Source: CAZNHL01 sp964572965 (lineage in GTDB: Bacteria > Bacteroidota > Bacteroidia > Cytophagales > UBA9547). From it: a stretch of 10,449 bases of DNA. The stretch spans positions 1 through 10,449 of the forward strand of contig CAZNHL010000101.1 in the NCBI GenBank assembly GCA_964572965.1, in the 5' to 3' direction. The translations under genes were made by a program, and so were the position numbers. Positions 1-6,733 of the stretch are shown here, piece by piece (the first letter of the stretch is position 1; each line of letters starts with the position of its first letter). The notes under the pieces were generated by a model, which was not told the origin of the DNA, did no database searches, and saw nothing but the letters and a program-made list of their open reading frames with translations.

Positions 1-63
1 ATAGTAAAATCTTGAAATATTTATAGCAAATTACTTGACTTTACAGACAGTACCTTGAACTAG

Positions 64-213
64 GGTTGGTCTGTGGCAAACTTGGACCAGTTGGGGGTTA
101 TTGATAAGTTGAATATGTCTAAGGCAAATGTTTGGGATGTTACTGTTAAAATCAATGCACCGGGCAAGGGGTATACTGATAGATTAGATTTATATAGAAT
201 ATTAAACAAATAG
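64..213 (+). pseudogene. Orphan C-terminal coding fragment, family not recognised
   Basis: An open frame of 49 codons runs from just after an in-frame TAG (61-63) to a TAG at 211-213. It has no credible start near its 5' end, and the first ATG (115) would leave only 32 codons. Its composition looks protein-like (SVANLDQLGVIDKLNM near the start, DLYRILNK at the end), unlike the AT-rich DNA before it. It stops 6 nt before the lipoprotein gene. I read it as the displaced or decayed 3' end of a larger gene. A detached C-terminal tip followed at once by a small gene is the layout of orphan polymorphic-toxin/immunity cassettes, but that is inference and no toxin motif is recognised. It could also be chance open frame. 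Confidence 0.35.
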
Positions 214-219
214 AAATTT

Positions 220-651
220 ATGAAAAAAGTGATTTGGTTCTTATATGTAGTTACTATTATTAGCAGCTGTGAGTCTGGAAAATCTCTTGAGACTAGTAAG
301 AATGAAACTATAGATAAAGAAAAGAAGTCTGCAATTGTAGAGCAAAAAGAAGAATCTAAAAGTGGGGAATGTGATAAGCAACTTTTATTAGGCAATTGGG
401 TATTGACTGATGAAGGGGAAAGTAAAATAACTATTGATGAGGTAAATATTAGACATTTCTATGGAGGAAACCCTATGGATACATTAACATACTTTACGCA
501 GCAACAAGGGAATAAATGTGTGTTGGTAATGATTAATTCTCGCTTGGGAGATTCCCTTTTTTGTGAGATTGATCATGTGGACAAACAATATCTTTCGTTA
601 ATACAATCAGATAGAGGGAATTATTTTACTTATAAAAAAATCCCCAACTAG
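220..651 (+). CDS. Small lipocalin-like lipoprotein (hypothetical)
   Basis: This encodes a 143-residue predicted lipoprotein. The N-terminus is a short Lys-containing region, a hydrophobic core and a lipobox-like ISSC, giving lipidation at Cys17 and envelope attachment. Residues about 18-50 form a charged Lys/Glu/Ser-rich tether. The globular part (about 51-143) opens with LLLGNWVLTD, the G-x-W signature seen at the first strand of lipocalin-like lipoproteins in Bacteroidota, and ends in strand-like segments (NYFTYKKIPN). There are three further Cys residues, at 51, in NKCVLV and in LFCEID. The ATG at 220 is chosen because it directly precedes the signal peptide and no other start fits; there is no Shine-Dalgarno, as is normal in this phylum. 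It sits 6 nt after an orphan fragment and before two hairpins, the second a clear terminator. Function is unknown. An immunity-type role is possible from position only. Confidence 0.72.
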   Translation: MKKVIWFLYVVTIISSCESGKSLETSKNETIDKEKKSAIVEQKEESKSGECDKQLLLGNWVLTDEGESKITIDEVNIRHFYGGNPMDTLTYFTQQQGNKCVLVMINSRLGDSLFCEIDHVDKQYLSLIQSDRGNYFTYKKIPN

Positions 652-666
652 TGCAAGTTTATTATC

Positions 667-700
667 CTGGTTCAAGATAATGAAGTGTATCTTGGACCAG
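667..700 (+). other. Long hairpin in the lipoprotein 3' untranslated region
   Basis: CTGGTTCAAGATA (667-679) pairs with its complement at 688-700. This gives a 13-bp stem with one G-U pair (672/695) and an 8-nt loop. It starts 15 nt after the lipoprotein stop. No U-tract follows, so it is not a standard intrinsic terminator. It may act as an mRNA 3'-end stabiliser, or may be a remnant of a mobile palindrome. Confidence 0.5.
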
Positions 701-727
701 TAACATTTCTAAGCTTTCAGCTTATGT

Positions 728-763
728 AAGCAAGCCAGTCAATGATTCGGCTTGCTTTTTTTT
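728..763 (+). terminator. Rho-independent terminator after the lipoprotein gene
   Basis: AAGCAAGCC (728-736) and GGCTTGCTT (749-757) form a perfect 9-bp stem with a 12-nt loop. The T-run reaches 763 without interruption from 756. It lies 76 nt past the lipoprotein stop, in the sense orientation, and should insulate the lipoprotein transcript from the region to the right. Confidence 0.8.
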
Positions 764-804
764 ATTTGTTTTAAGTTTATTGTTTGATCAGCTAGCTATT
801 TTTT

Positions 805-918
805 ATGAGTCGGAAATACAAATTCAGAGATCAGTCGCAATTATACTTGGGTTCAATTGTTGGTACTACGTCAACCCTGCCGCTTGATGGAAAATATGAA
901 CATATTTATACTAATTAG
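805..918 (+). pseudogene. RAYT transposase N-terminal remnant fused to an adhesin-repeat fragment
   Basis: This is a 37-codon open frame. Its first 14 codons read MSRKYKFRDQSQLY, which I recognise as the conserved N-terminus of REP-associated tyrosine transposases (IS200/Y1-like family) of Bacteroidota; intact members are roughly 180-200 residues and carry an HUH motif and a catalytic Tyr, both absent here. From 850 to 889 the DNA instead matches 8382-8421 of the adhesin gene at 37 of 40 bases, in the same reading frame (GSIVGTTSTLPLD). All three differences are synonymous. The frame then ends at TAG 916-918. The result is a dead, truncated transposase whose rest has been deleted or replaced. 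The transposase assignment rests on remembered family sequence; the adhesin match is read directly from the window. Confidence 0.6.
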
Positions 919-983
919 CTTGCTTAAACCATAGAAATAAACGGCGGAGATTGGTGTAATAAGTATGAAGTTCTTTTGTCCCC

Positions 984-1000
984 GGTCGTGTCTCCTGACC
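984..1000 (-). repeat. REP-like repeat arm (left)
   Basis: On the minus strand this reads GGTCAGGAGACACGACC and has GGTC/GACC ends able to form a small stem (CGGTC/GACCG at 983-987 and 997-1001). It matches the plus-strand right arm at 1099-1115 in 15 of 17 positions. Placed just beyond a RAYT transposase remnant, it fits a REP palindrome mobilised by that transposase family. That link is inference. Confidence 0.5.
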
Positions 1001-1098
1001 GATCGGAATATTTGCATGAAGAATTTAGAGTGATGATATATTCAATTGCGGTTTTGGTGTCAGGTCTGACTTTATGCCACTGTAAACATATGCTGGTA

Positions 1099-1115
1099 GG
1101 TCAGTAGATACGACC
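1099..1115 (+). repeat. REP-like repeat arm (right)
   Basis: The plus strand reads GGTCAGTAGATACGACC, an inverted copy of 984-1000 with two mismatches. The two arms lie about 100 bp apart in head-to-head orientation, as in paired REP elements. The differences suggest decay. Confidence 0.45.
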
Positions 1116-1322
1116 ACGGTGAGATTTATGATTCATTTAGCCATTGTCAATTCTCCAATTTTAAAATCTTCCAATCTTTTTAATCTATCCCCCGGGTTAC
1201 CTTTTTGTTATTAAATAGTAGTAAAGGAGCATTGGGTAAGTGCAATTTGTGGGAAAATGATGTCTGTGAGAATTATTTAACAGAGCTTGATTTTCAATAC
1301 TTTATAATTGTATCTTGAAAAA

Positions 1323-1354
1323 GTTTAAAAAAAGATTTTAATATTCTATATTCG
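1323..1354 (+). promoter_or_regulatory. Candidate sigma-ABfr promoter for the ompA-adhesin-porP operon
   Basis: TATATTCG (1347-1354), followed by CAAA, is one base from the Bacteroidota -7 consensus TAnnTTTG. An A/T-rich element with TTTA at 1324-1327 sits where the -33 TTTG box belongs. A second -7-like match, TAAATTTG, lies at 1403-1410 but has no good -33 partner. Either would give a leader of roughly 100-200 nt before the OmpA-family gene. Confidence 0.4.
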
Positions 1355-1421
1355 CAAATTCAATTATTTATAGTTAACATAGGATAATTTTATGTAATAC
1401 TATAAATTTGGTAGAAGTGTG

Positions 1422-1454
1422 AATGGCAAAAGAGCTTTGTTTTTAGCCATTTTT
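1422..1454 (+). promoter_or_regulatory. Leader hairpin with short U-run ahead of the OmpA-family gene
   Basis: AATGGCAAAA (1422-1431) pairs with TTTTAGCCATT (1441-1451) as a 10-bp stem with a one-base bulge (A1445) and a 9-nt loop. Three more T follow before GGG. It lies downstream of both promoter candidates and upstream of the gene, where an attenuator would sit. The short T-run makes it weak as a terminator. Confidence 0.3.
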
Positions 1455-1531
1455 GGGTGTTCTTCTACAATAATAACCATTTATATATGTCAACTAACAG
1501 CAATTTATACAATTATAGCAACCCTAATCTT

Positions 1532-3448
1532 ATGTCAAAATTATTCAGATTTTTGTGCCTTATGCTTCTCTCATTGGGGAGTTTAGCTGCATTAGCACAG
1601 AGACGCCAACACCACACCGTAAGGGACTCTATTGTCATCTCAAAAGATTCTACTATATACAGAGTAGATAACCTGGGTCCTGAAATCAACGAAGGCGACC
1701 TGTCTTCCGGTCCGGCTATTTCTCCTGACGGTAAAACACTTTACTTCTTCAAAATTGATCATCCTCAGAACATCCGTCATACACGTGACATCTGGGTGTC
1801 AGAATTTAAGGATACCGCATGGACTAAAGCAAAGCATATGGATCCGCCGATCAATAACTTCGGTAATAACTCTGTGCATAGCGTAACTGATAGTGGCCGT
1901 GTTTTGATTTTGCACAACCGCTATTTGAAAAACGGAACAGCCAAGAATGGTGTTTCATGGTCTAAAAAGCAAGAAGACGGAACCTGGTCTTTTCCCAAGA
2001 ACGTCTCTATCAAAAAATACAAAAACCTGCACGATTGCTCATTCTTCTTGACTGAAGACGGGCAATTTTTGTTGTTGGCAATCAAAGGTAAGAACTCTCT
2101 TGGGAAACAGGATTTATATGTTGCCTTCAGGGAAGGAGATCAGACAGATGATTTTAACTTCTCCGCTCCTGTAAACCTCGGTCCGGTAATTAATACCGTT
2201 GGGTCGGAAGCGACAGCTTTCCTGCTTCCTGACAACAGAACAATGTTCTTCTCTACAGACGGCCGTAGTGATACACACGGTGGCTACGACATTTACAAAA
2301 CGACAAGACTGGATACTAATTCATGGACAAGCTGGTCGAAGCCTGAGAATATCGGTGCTCCGTTCAATACAAAAGATAACGAGTTTTATTTCTCGGTACC
2401 TGATTCCTTGGATTGTGTATACATGTCAAGAAGATATACTGATCCACAAGACTCTACCTCTAAATCACACATTGTCCGCATTTTGTTAAAGCAGCCAAAA
2501 CCGACAGGTTTGATTGTTAGCGGTAAAATCCTTGATTCATTTGACAAAGCACCTATCAAAGGAACCGTTAAGTTTATTGACCTGGCAACAGGAAAAGAGG
2601 TTGGTTCTTATGAAACGGACTCTGCAACGGCGTTCTCTGCTACTTTGAAAGCAGGCTCTCGTTATGCAATGATTATTGAGTCTCCTGAACATTTCCAGAA
2701 AGTTGATACACTTGATACAAGAACATTGGATGCGGTAGAACGCAAAACAATAGAGCCGGAACTGGACAGAAATTATATGGTTTTACACGGCCATGTATTG
2801 GATGCAAAAACGATGAAAGCAATTAATGCTGAACTGTTTATCATCAATGCTAAGACAGGTGAAGAATTCAAGAAAATCCATGTTGACCCTACAAAAGAAT
2901 ACCAGGCAAAGTTACCTATCGGGGGGGAATACGAATTCAAGTACGTAGCACGCTCTGAGGGTTACCTGAATGATGAGAATAAAATTGACCTGACCGGTGT
3001 TACCAAATACCAGGAACGTGCAATGGATATCTTGCTACAGCCAAAGAGAAAAGGGATTACTTTCACAATCAACAATATCTATTTTGCATTCAACAAATCA
3101 GACCTGTTGGCTGAGTCATTCCCTGAACTGGATAAACTGGCAGACATCCTGAAAGATGCTCCTGAGATCAGAGTTGAAATTTCTGGTCACACAGATAACG
3201 TTGGTAACGATGCTTATAACCAAAGGCTTTCTCAGGGACGTGCACAGTCTGTAGTGAATTACCTTGTAGGGCATGGTATTCCTGCAGATCAGTTAGTGGC
3301 AAAAGGGTATGGTGAAAGTAAGCCGATCCGTCCAAACAATACGGATGCTAACAGGGCTAAAAACCGTCGTGTGGAATTCAAGATTTTAGAAATCAGAGAA
3401 TTACCTCGCCATGAAAACCCGGAAACAGAAACTCCTAAATCAGAATAG
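1532..3448 (+). CDS. OmpA-family protein with beta-propeller and carboxypeptidase-regulatory-like domains
   Basis: A 638-residue envelope protein that likely tethers an outer-membrane assembly to peptidoglycan. Residues 1-22 form a signal peptide, with cleavage expected at ALA|Q. Residues about 47-315 contain WD40-like (PD40) strands with motifs such as ISPDGKTLYFF, LTEDGQFLLLA, FLLPDNRTMFFSTDGR and GGYDIYK. Two carboxypeptidase-regulatory-like domains follow (about 324-505, LIVSGKILDSFDKAPIKG and VLHGHVLDAKTMKAINAE). The OmpA domain (509-624) carries GHTDNVG and NQRLSQGRA. Asp555 and Arg570 lie 15 apart, like the diaminopimelate-binding Asp/Arg pair of OmpA domains. The layout resembles T9SS PorE without its N-terminal TPRs, so no symbol is given. 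Start: the frame is open from a GTG at 1457, and ATG 1487 is possible, but ATG 1532 gives a normal signal peptide with a Lys/Arg n-region. It is first in an operon with the adhesin (38-nt gap). Confidence 0.9.
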   Translation: MSKLFRFLCLMLLSLGSLAALAQRRQHHTVRDSIVISKDSTIYRVDNLGPEINEGDLSSGPAISPDGKTLYFFKIDHPQNIRHTRDIWVSEFKDTAWTKAKHMDPPINNFGNNSVHSVTDSGRVLILHNRYLKNGTAKNGVSWSKKQEDGTWSFPKNVSIKKYKNLHDCSFFLTEDGQFLLLAIKGKNSLGKQDLYVAFREGDQTDDFNFSAPVNLGPVINTVGSEATAFLLPDNRTMFFSTDGRSDTHGGYDIYKTTRLDTNSWTSWSKPENIGAPFNTKDNEFYFSVPDSLDCVYMSRRYTDPQDSTSKSHIVRILLKQPKPTGLIVSGKILDSFDKAPIKGTVKFIDLATGKEVGSYETDSATAFSATLKAGSRYAMIIESPEHFQKVDTLDTRTLDAVERKTIEPELDRNYMVLHGHVLDAKTMKAINAELFIINAKTGEEFKKIHVDPTKEYQAKLPIGGEYEFKYVARSEGYLNDENKIDLTGVTKYQERAMDILLQPKRKGITFTINNIYFAFNKSDLLAESFPELDKLADILKDAPEIRVEISGHTDNVGNDAYNQRLSQGRAQSVVNYLVGHGIPADQLVAKGYGESKPIRPNNTDANRAKNRRVEFKILEIRELPRHENPETETPKSE

Positions 3449-3486
3449 TTTTAAAGGGACATAACCTAAGCTAAATATATATAGAT
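3449..3486 (+). promoter_or_regulatory. AT-rich intergenic leader shared within the operon
   Basis: The 38 nt before the adhesin contain CCTAAGCTAAATATATATAG, and the 33 nt before the PorP/SprF gene (10248-10280) contain CCTAGCTAAATTTAGATATA. Both place AGCTAAAT then an AT run directly ahead of the ATG. No terminator or promoter is visible in either gap, which supports one transcript. The shared element may serve translation initiation in place of a Shine-Dalgarno. Confidence 0.4.
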
Positions 3487-6400
3487 ATGAAAAAATTAAA
3501 ATTATTGTTGTTGATACTTGCGTCCCTGTGGTCGGTCACGGCTATGGCGCAGTTTGAAGTAAGGAATACTTCAAACTATAACAGCTGGGAGGCACCTGTT
3601 CCTTATTCGTTGCGGAAAGCTCTTGCAGATGCTCAGGCTTCTGGAGCGGCCACCAAAACAATTACCTTAAACTTTGCTTATCTTGGACCTAATCCTGAAT
3701 TCACTTTTGTGGGTGATGAATATCTGAATGGTACAAGCGTAGGCTTGTTCGGTAACAATATTACCTTGGATGGTACTGGTGGAAATGCAACATTTAAGGG
3801 TTCTCCATATTCAGGTTCTCAGATATTAGCAATTTCCGGTACTGGTAATAGAGTTATAGGTATTACGTTTACCCACACGACTACAGTTGGTTATTCTGTA
3901 AGAATTACGGGTAGCGGACATGCTATTCAGAATTGTATATTTCAAAATAGCTCCGGTACTGGTTTGCAGATTAATGCAGCACAAAATATAACAGTAACAG
4001 GAAGTACTTTTTCAAAGAACCAGATTAATGGTATTCAATTAATTGGTAATTGTGCCGGTACAGTAATAGGAACGACAGCAGCAGGAACGTGTTCTCCTGC
4101 AAACGCTAACGTTATCATTGGAAACGGTTATTCGGCCGATAATGCTCGTGATGATATCGGGGATGGTATTGCTGTAGGTACAGATGGTGGTTCTGCTACA
4201 GGTACAGCAGCTAATCCTATCGTTATTAATGGTAACTATATAGGTGTTGATAAGTCTTTTGCCATGACAGATGGTGGCGGAGCTTCTAATGGAAATTCCG
4301 CACACGGAATTTCTTTGTTTACAGCCTCATATGTTGTAATAGGTAAAACCTCATGTCCTAATTTTATTGGCAACAATGGCTTCAGACGTGTTGCTTCAGG
4401 TATTGCTCTTTACGTTAACTCAAACAATATTACCGTTGAGGGTAACAATATAGGTACAGATGGTACGAATGGTTTAAGGCTGGGAAATAGATTTGATGGT
4501 GTTACAGTTAACGGTTCTCAAAATAATATAATAAGAAACAACGTAATATGTAACAACTATGAGGGTATTGGTTTCAGACATTTTGGAACACAGATTCCAT
4601 CCAATAACCTTGTTGAAAATAACCTGATAGGTGTAGATCGTTTTGGCAGGTTTATAGGAAATGGTACAAAAGGTATTTCTGTTGAATTTCAATCAAATAC
4701 AACAACAATACAAAACAATACTATAAAAGCTACTGGTAACGGTTTCTCATTTGGAAACGGGGCGGCAACTCCAGGAACATTAGAGGGAGTTGGGATTGCT
4801 TTTGATCAGTCAGGAAGTGCAGCTGTTAATAACCTTGTTTATGGTAACACTATCGGGCGCCAGTCTGCTGATGCTACTGCAGCCAATAATACAGGTGCCG
4901 CTATTTATGTCAGAGGGAATTCTGTTGGCAATAAAATTGGTGATTTGACAGGAACAAGGGGGAATACAATAGGAAGTAATGGTACTACGAGTGATATTAT
5001 TATAGATGGAGCAAATGCAAACAGGAATACGATATTAGGTAATAGATTTATTTGTGCGACGGCTTATAATACAAAGGGGATTCAACTGTTAAATAACGGT
5101 AATGCCAATTATGGTAACCCTAATAATGTATATGTTGACCTAAGTTCTGGTTCTGGAACAGTGACAGGTGGAGCTCCTGCTGGTTCTGTGGTACATGTTT
5201 ATCAGCGTGGTGTTTGTGATGTTTGTACAAATAATTCAACATCGGCAAATTATTCAAAAGGTTTGACCTATTTGGGGATCGCAACAATGACAGGTTCAAC
5301 CTGGTCATATCCTACTAGTTTGGCACCCTCTTCAATTGTGGTAACGGCAACTGATGCTAACGGTAATACTTCAGAGTTTTCTTATTGTAAAACGCTTTGT
5401 ACAACTCCTTCGACTTCATTAGTAGTTACTGCATCTCCTAATACTATTTGTTTCGGGAGTGCTACAACTATTAGAATAGCCAATGGTGAGGCTAATGTTA
5501 CTTATCAAATAGTGAAAACTGGAACAACTACCCCGATAGTTGCCGGACCTACTACTAATGGTAATTCAGTAGCAGATGTGAATTTCCCAATCTTAACGGC
5601 TAACCTGCCTGCAGGCAGTAACTCTTTCACAGTTCAGGCGAGGGGTGCAGGTGGTTGTACTTCGTTTGTGAATTTTGCAGTTCCAGTTACCGTTCAGGTA
5701 GACGCAAAACCAAATCTTGCTTTAATTATTACGGGAGTAAGCCCAATTTGTCAGGATCAGACAGGACGGGTAAATATTGCTAATGCAGAAGCAAATGTTA
5801 CTTATCAGGCCTATATAGGAGCTACTGCTGTAGGAGCGCCAAAATCTTCAGCGACAGCTGTTAATCCTTTGGCATTAGATATTCCTGTAGGTTCGCCGGG
5901 CCTTAGTCTAGGTTTTAATAATATTAGTGTGCGGGCATCTAACGGAGCGTGTCTTGCAACAGCATTAACAGATACAGCAAGAATTGTTGTAAATAAAATA
6001 CCAAGTGCTGCATTGACGGTAACAGGGGTGCCAAATTCGATTTGTCAGAATGGTTCAGTTACAAGTTCAATACGTGTTACAAATGCAGAGGCGAATGTAA
6101 CTTATCAGGTATATGCCTGGAATGGTACAACAGAAACAATTATTACAGGGGTTTCTAACAGCAGACCTTCAGTTGGGAATTTAGATATTTCAATTCCGGC
6201 GGGTTCTTTACCTGTTGGTTTTAACCAGTTTAAAGTTCACGCAACTATTCCTGGTGGTGGTAGTTGTGCTAATGTAACATTGAGTGATACCGCTGGAATT
6301 AGAACTAATATACTGGCTACTCCTAAGTTTGTGAGATTAAATAGCATTGTTACATGCCAGACAGGAGCTGCTGTTCCTCAGGTGATTGTTGAAAGTGCTG

Positions 6401-6645
6401 ATGCGAATGTTGTTTACAATGTTTACCTGAATGGCAATACAGGCACCCCGAACTTCACAGGGTCAACTGCTGTAGCCGGTGATCTTACAATTAACCTGAC
6501 ATCTGGTTTGGTATTAGGTAATAATTCTATTGTAGTGAGTGTTGACGTTCCTGTATGTGGGACAACGCCGATGCAGAATAGTCCACTAACGCTTACAGTT
6601 AATAAAGTGCCTTCAAACTCAAAGAGTTTGAAGGCACTTTATTAA
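3487..6645 (+). CDS. Giant T9SS-secreted beta-helix/Ig-repeat adhesin, N-terminal part (artificially truncated)
   Basis: N-terminal half of one large surface protein. Residues 1-22 are a signal peptide (MKKLKLLLLILASLW, then AMA|Q). Residues about 27-545 form a right-handed parallel beta-helix. It opens with a VRNTSNYNSW...SLRKALADA segment like the polymorphic-outer-membrane-type helix cap and continues with Asn-rich rungs and repeated N-x-IG-x-D turns (GNYIGVD, GNNIGTD, ENNLIGVD). Residues about 548-640 are a bacterial Ig-like linker (VTGGAPAGSVVHVYQRG). From residue 645 the Ig-like module array starts. The gene's own sequence ends at 6620. The last codons (KSLKALY then TAA at 6643-6645) are reverse complement of nearby sequence at a contig end. 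The true frame resumes at 6680, making about 2215 residues in all. The protein probably mediates surface adhesion or gliding; no catalytic residues were identified in the helix. Confidence 0.85.
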   Translation: MKKLKLLLLILASLWSVTAMAQFEVRNTSNYNSWEAPVPYSLRKALADAQASGAATKTITLNFAYLGPNPEFTFVGDEYLNGTSVGLFGNNITLDGTGGNATFKGSPYSGSQILAISGTGNRVIGITFTHTTTVGYSVRITGSGHAIQNCIFQNSSGTGLQINAAQNITVTGSTFSKNQINGIQLIGNCAGTVIGTTAAGTCSPANANVIIGNGYSADNARDDIGDGIAVGTDGGSATGTAANPIVINGNYIGVDKSFAMTDGGGASNGNSAHGISLFTASYVVIGKTSCPNFIGNNGFRRVASGIALYVNSNNITVEGNNIGTDGTNGLRLGNRFDGVTVNGSQNNIIRNNVICNNYEGIGFRHFGTQIPSNNLVENNLIGVDRFGRFIGNGTKGISVEFQSNTTTIQNNTIKATGNGFSFGNGAATPGTLEGVGIAFDQSGSAAVNNLVYGNTIGRQSADATAANNTGAAIYVRGNSVGNKIGDLTGTRGNTIGSNGTTSDIIIDGANANRNTILGNRFICATAYNTKGIQLLNNGNANYGNPNNVYVDLSSGSGTVTGGAPAGSVVHVYQRGVCDVCTNNSTSANYSKGLTYLGIATMTGSTWSYPTSLAPSSIVVTATDANGNTSEFSYCKTLCTTPSTSLVVTASPNTICFGSATTIRIANGEANVTYQIVKTGTTTPIVAGPTTNGNSVADVNFPILTANLPAGSNSFTVQARGAGGCTSFVNFAVPVTVQVDAKPNLALIITGVSPICQDQTGRVNIANAEANVTYQAYIGATAVGAPKSSATAVNPLALDIPVGSPGLSLGFNNISVRASNGACLATALTDTARIVVNKIPSAALTVTGVPNSICQNGSVTSSIRVTNAEANVTYQVYAWNGTTETIITGVSNSRPSVGNLDISIPAGSLPVGFNQFKVHATIPGGGSCANVTLSDTAGIRTNILATPKFVRLNSIVTCQTGAAVPQVIVESADANVVYNVYLNGNTGTPNFTGSTAVAGDLTINLTSGLVLGNNSIVVSVDVPVCGTTPMQNSPLTLTVNKVPSNSKSLKALY

Positions 6646-6733
6646 CTGTAAGCGTTAGTGGACTATTCTNNNNNNNNNNGCCGATGCAGAATAGTCCACT
6701 AACGCTTACAGTTAATAAAGTGCCTTCAAACTC
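6567..6733. repeat. Fold-back contig end plus direct repeat around the scaffold gap (assembly artifact)
   Basis: 6567-6620 and 6680-6733 are identical (54 bp), offset by 113 bp. Between them, 6618-6669 is the exact reverse complement of 6688-6739 (52 bp), and pairs with 6575-6620 around a 3-base AAA centre. The near-palindrome AAACTCTTTGAG explains how a contig end could turn back on itself. 113 is not a multiple of three, so the artifact shifts the frame and creates the false TAA at 6643. Deleting 6567-6679 gives GTTPMQNSPLTLTVNKVPS and onward with no break. Confidence 0.9.
6670..6679. other. Assembly gap (10 N)
   Basis: Ten N placed between two contigs whose ends overlap by 54 bp once the fold-back tail is ignored. 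The run length is a placeholder, so the true gap may be negative (an overlap). Loss of whole repeat units here cannot be excluded. Confidence 0.98.

Larger units (their letters stand above)
652..1456. other. About 800 bp without an intact gene: decayed mobile DNA plus promoter region
   Basis: No intact coding sequence is supported here on either strand. From left to right it contains a 13-bp-stem hairpin (667-700), the lipoprotein terminator (728-763), a chimeric transposase/adhesin remnant (805-918), two inverted REP-like arms (984-1000 and 1099-1115), a short palindrome GTCAGGTCTGAC (1059-1070), and an AT-rich stretch from about 1200 that carries the candidate promoters for the operon to the right. 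Confidence 0.65.

Noticed and set aside
81..91. CTTGGACCAGT repeated at 691-701, as possible attachment-site direct repeats flanking the lipoprotein gene
   Set aside because: It is only 11 bp, the flanks do not match, and the second copy is explained as one arm of the 667-700 hairpin.
60..395. 111-codon minus-strand frame
   Set aside because: It is antisense to the lipoprotein gene and the orphan fragment, and shows no family signature.
1457..1531. GTG 1457 or ATG 1487 as the OmpA-family start
   Set aside because: Both would put 15-25 Asn/Ser/Tyr-rich residues ahead of a normal signal peptide, and 1457 lies inside the leader just after a hairpin. ATG 1487 remains a weaker alternative.
2199..2489. 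96-codon plus-strand frame inside the OmpA-family gene
   Set aside because: It is an out-of-frame overlap entirely within a well-supported domain of the main gene.
4039..5308. Several minus-strand frames of 62-88 codons inside the beta-helix region
   Set aside because: They are antisense shadows of a repetitive coding sequence, with low-complexity translations rich in Thr, Ile, Cys and Ser.
6575..6669. Perfect 46-bp inverted repeat with a 3-base centre, as a real palindrome or terminator between two adhesin genes
   Set aside because: It abuts an N run, copies adjacent coding sequence exactly and breaks a frame that is seamless without it. A contig-end artifact explains all of this.
6684..6686. 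ATG as the start of a separate second adhesin gene
   Set aside because: It encodes no signal peptide, and the same Met is an internal codon at 6571 in the first part, within an Ig-like module.
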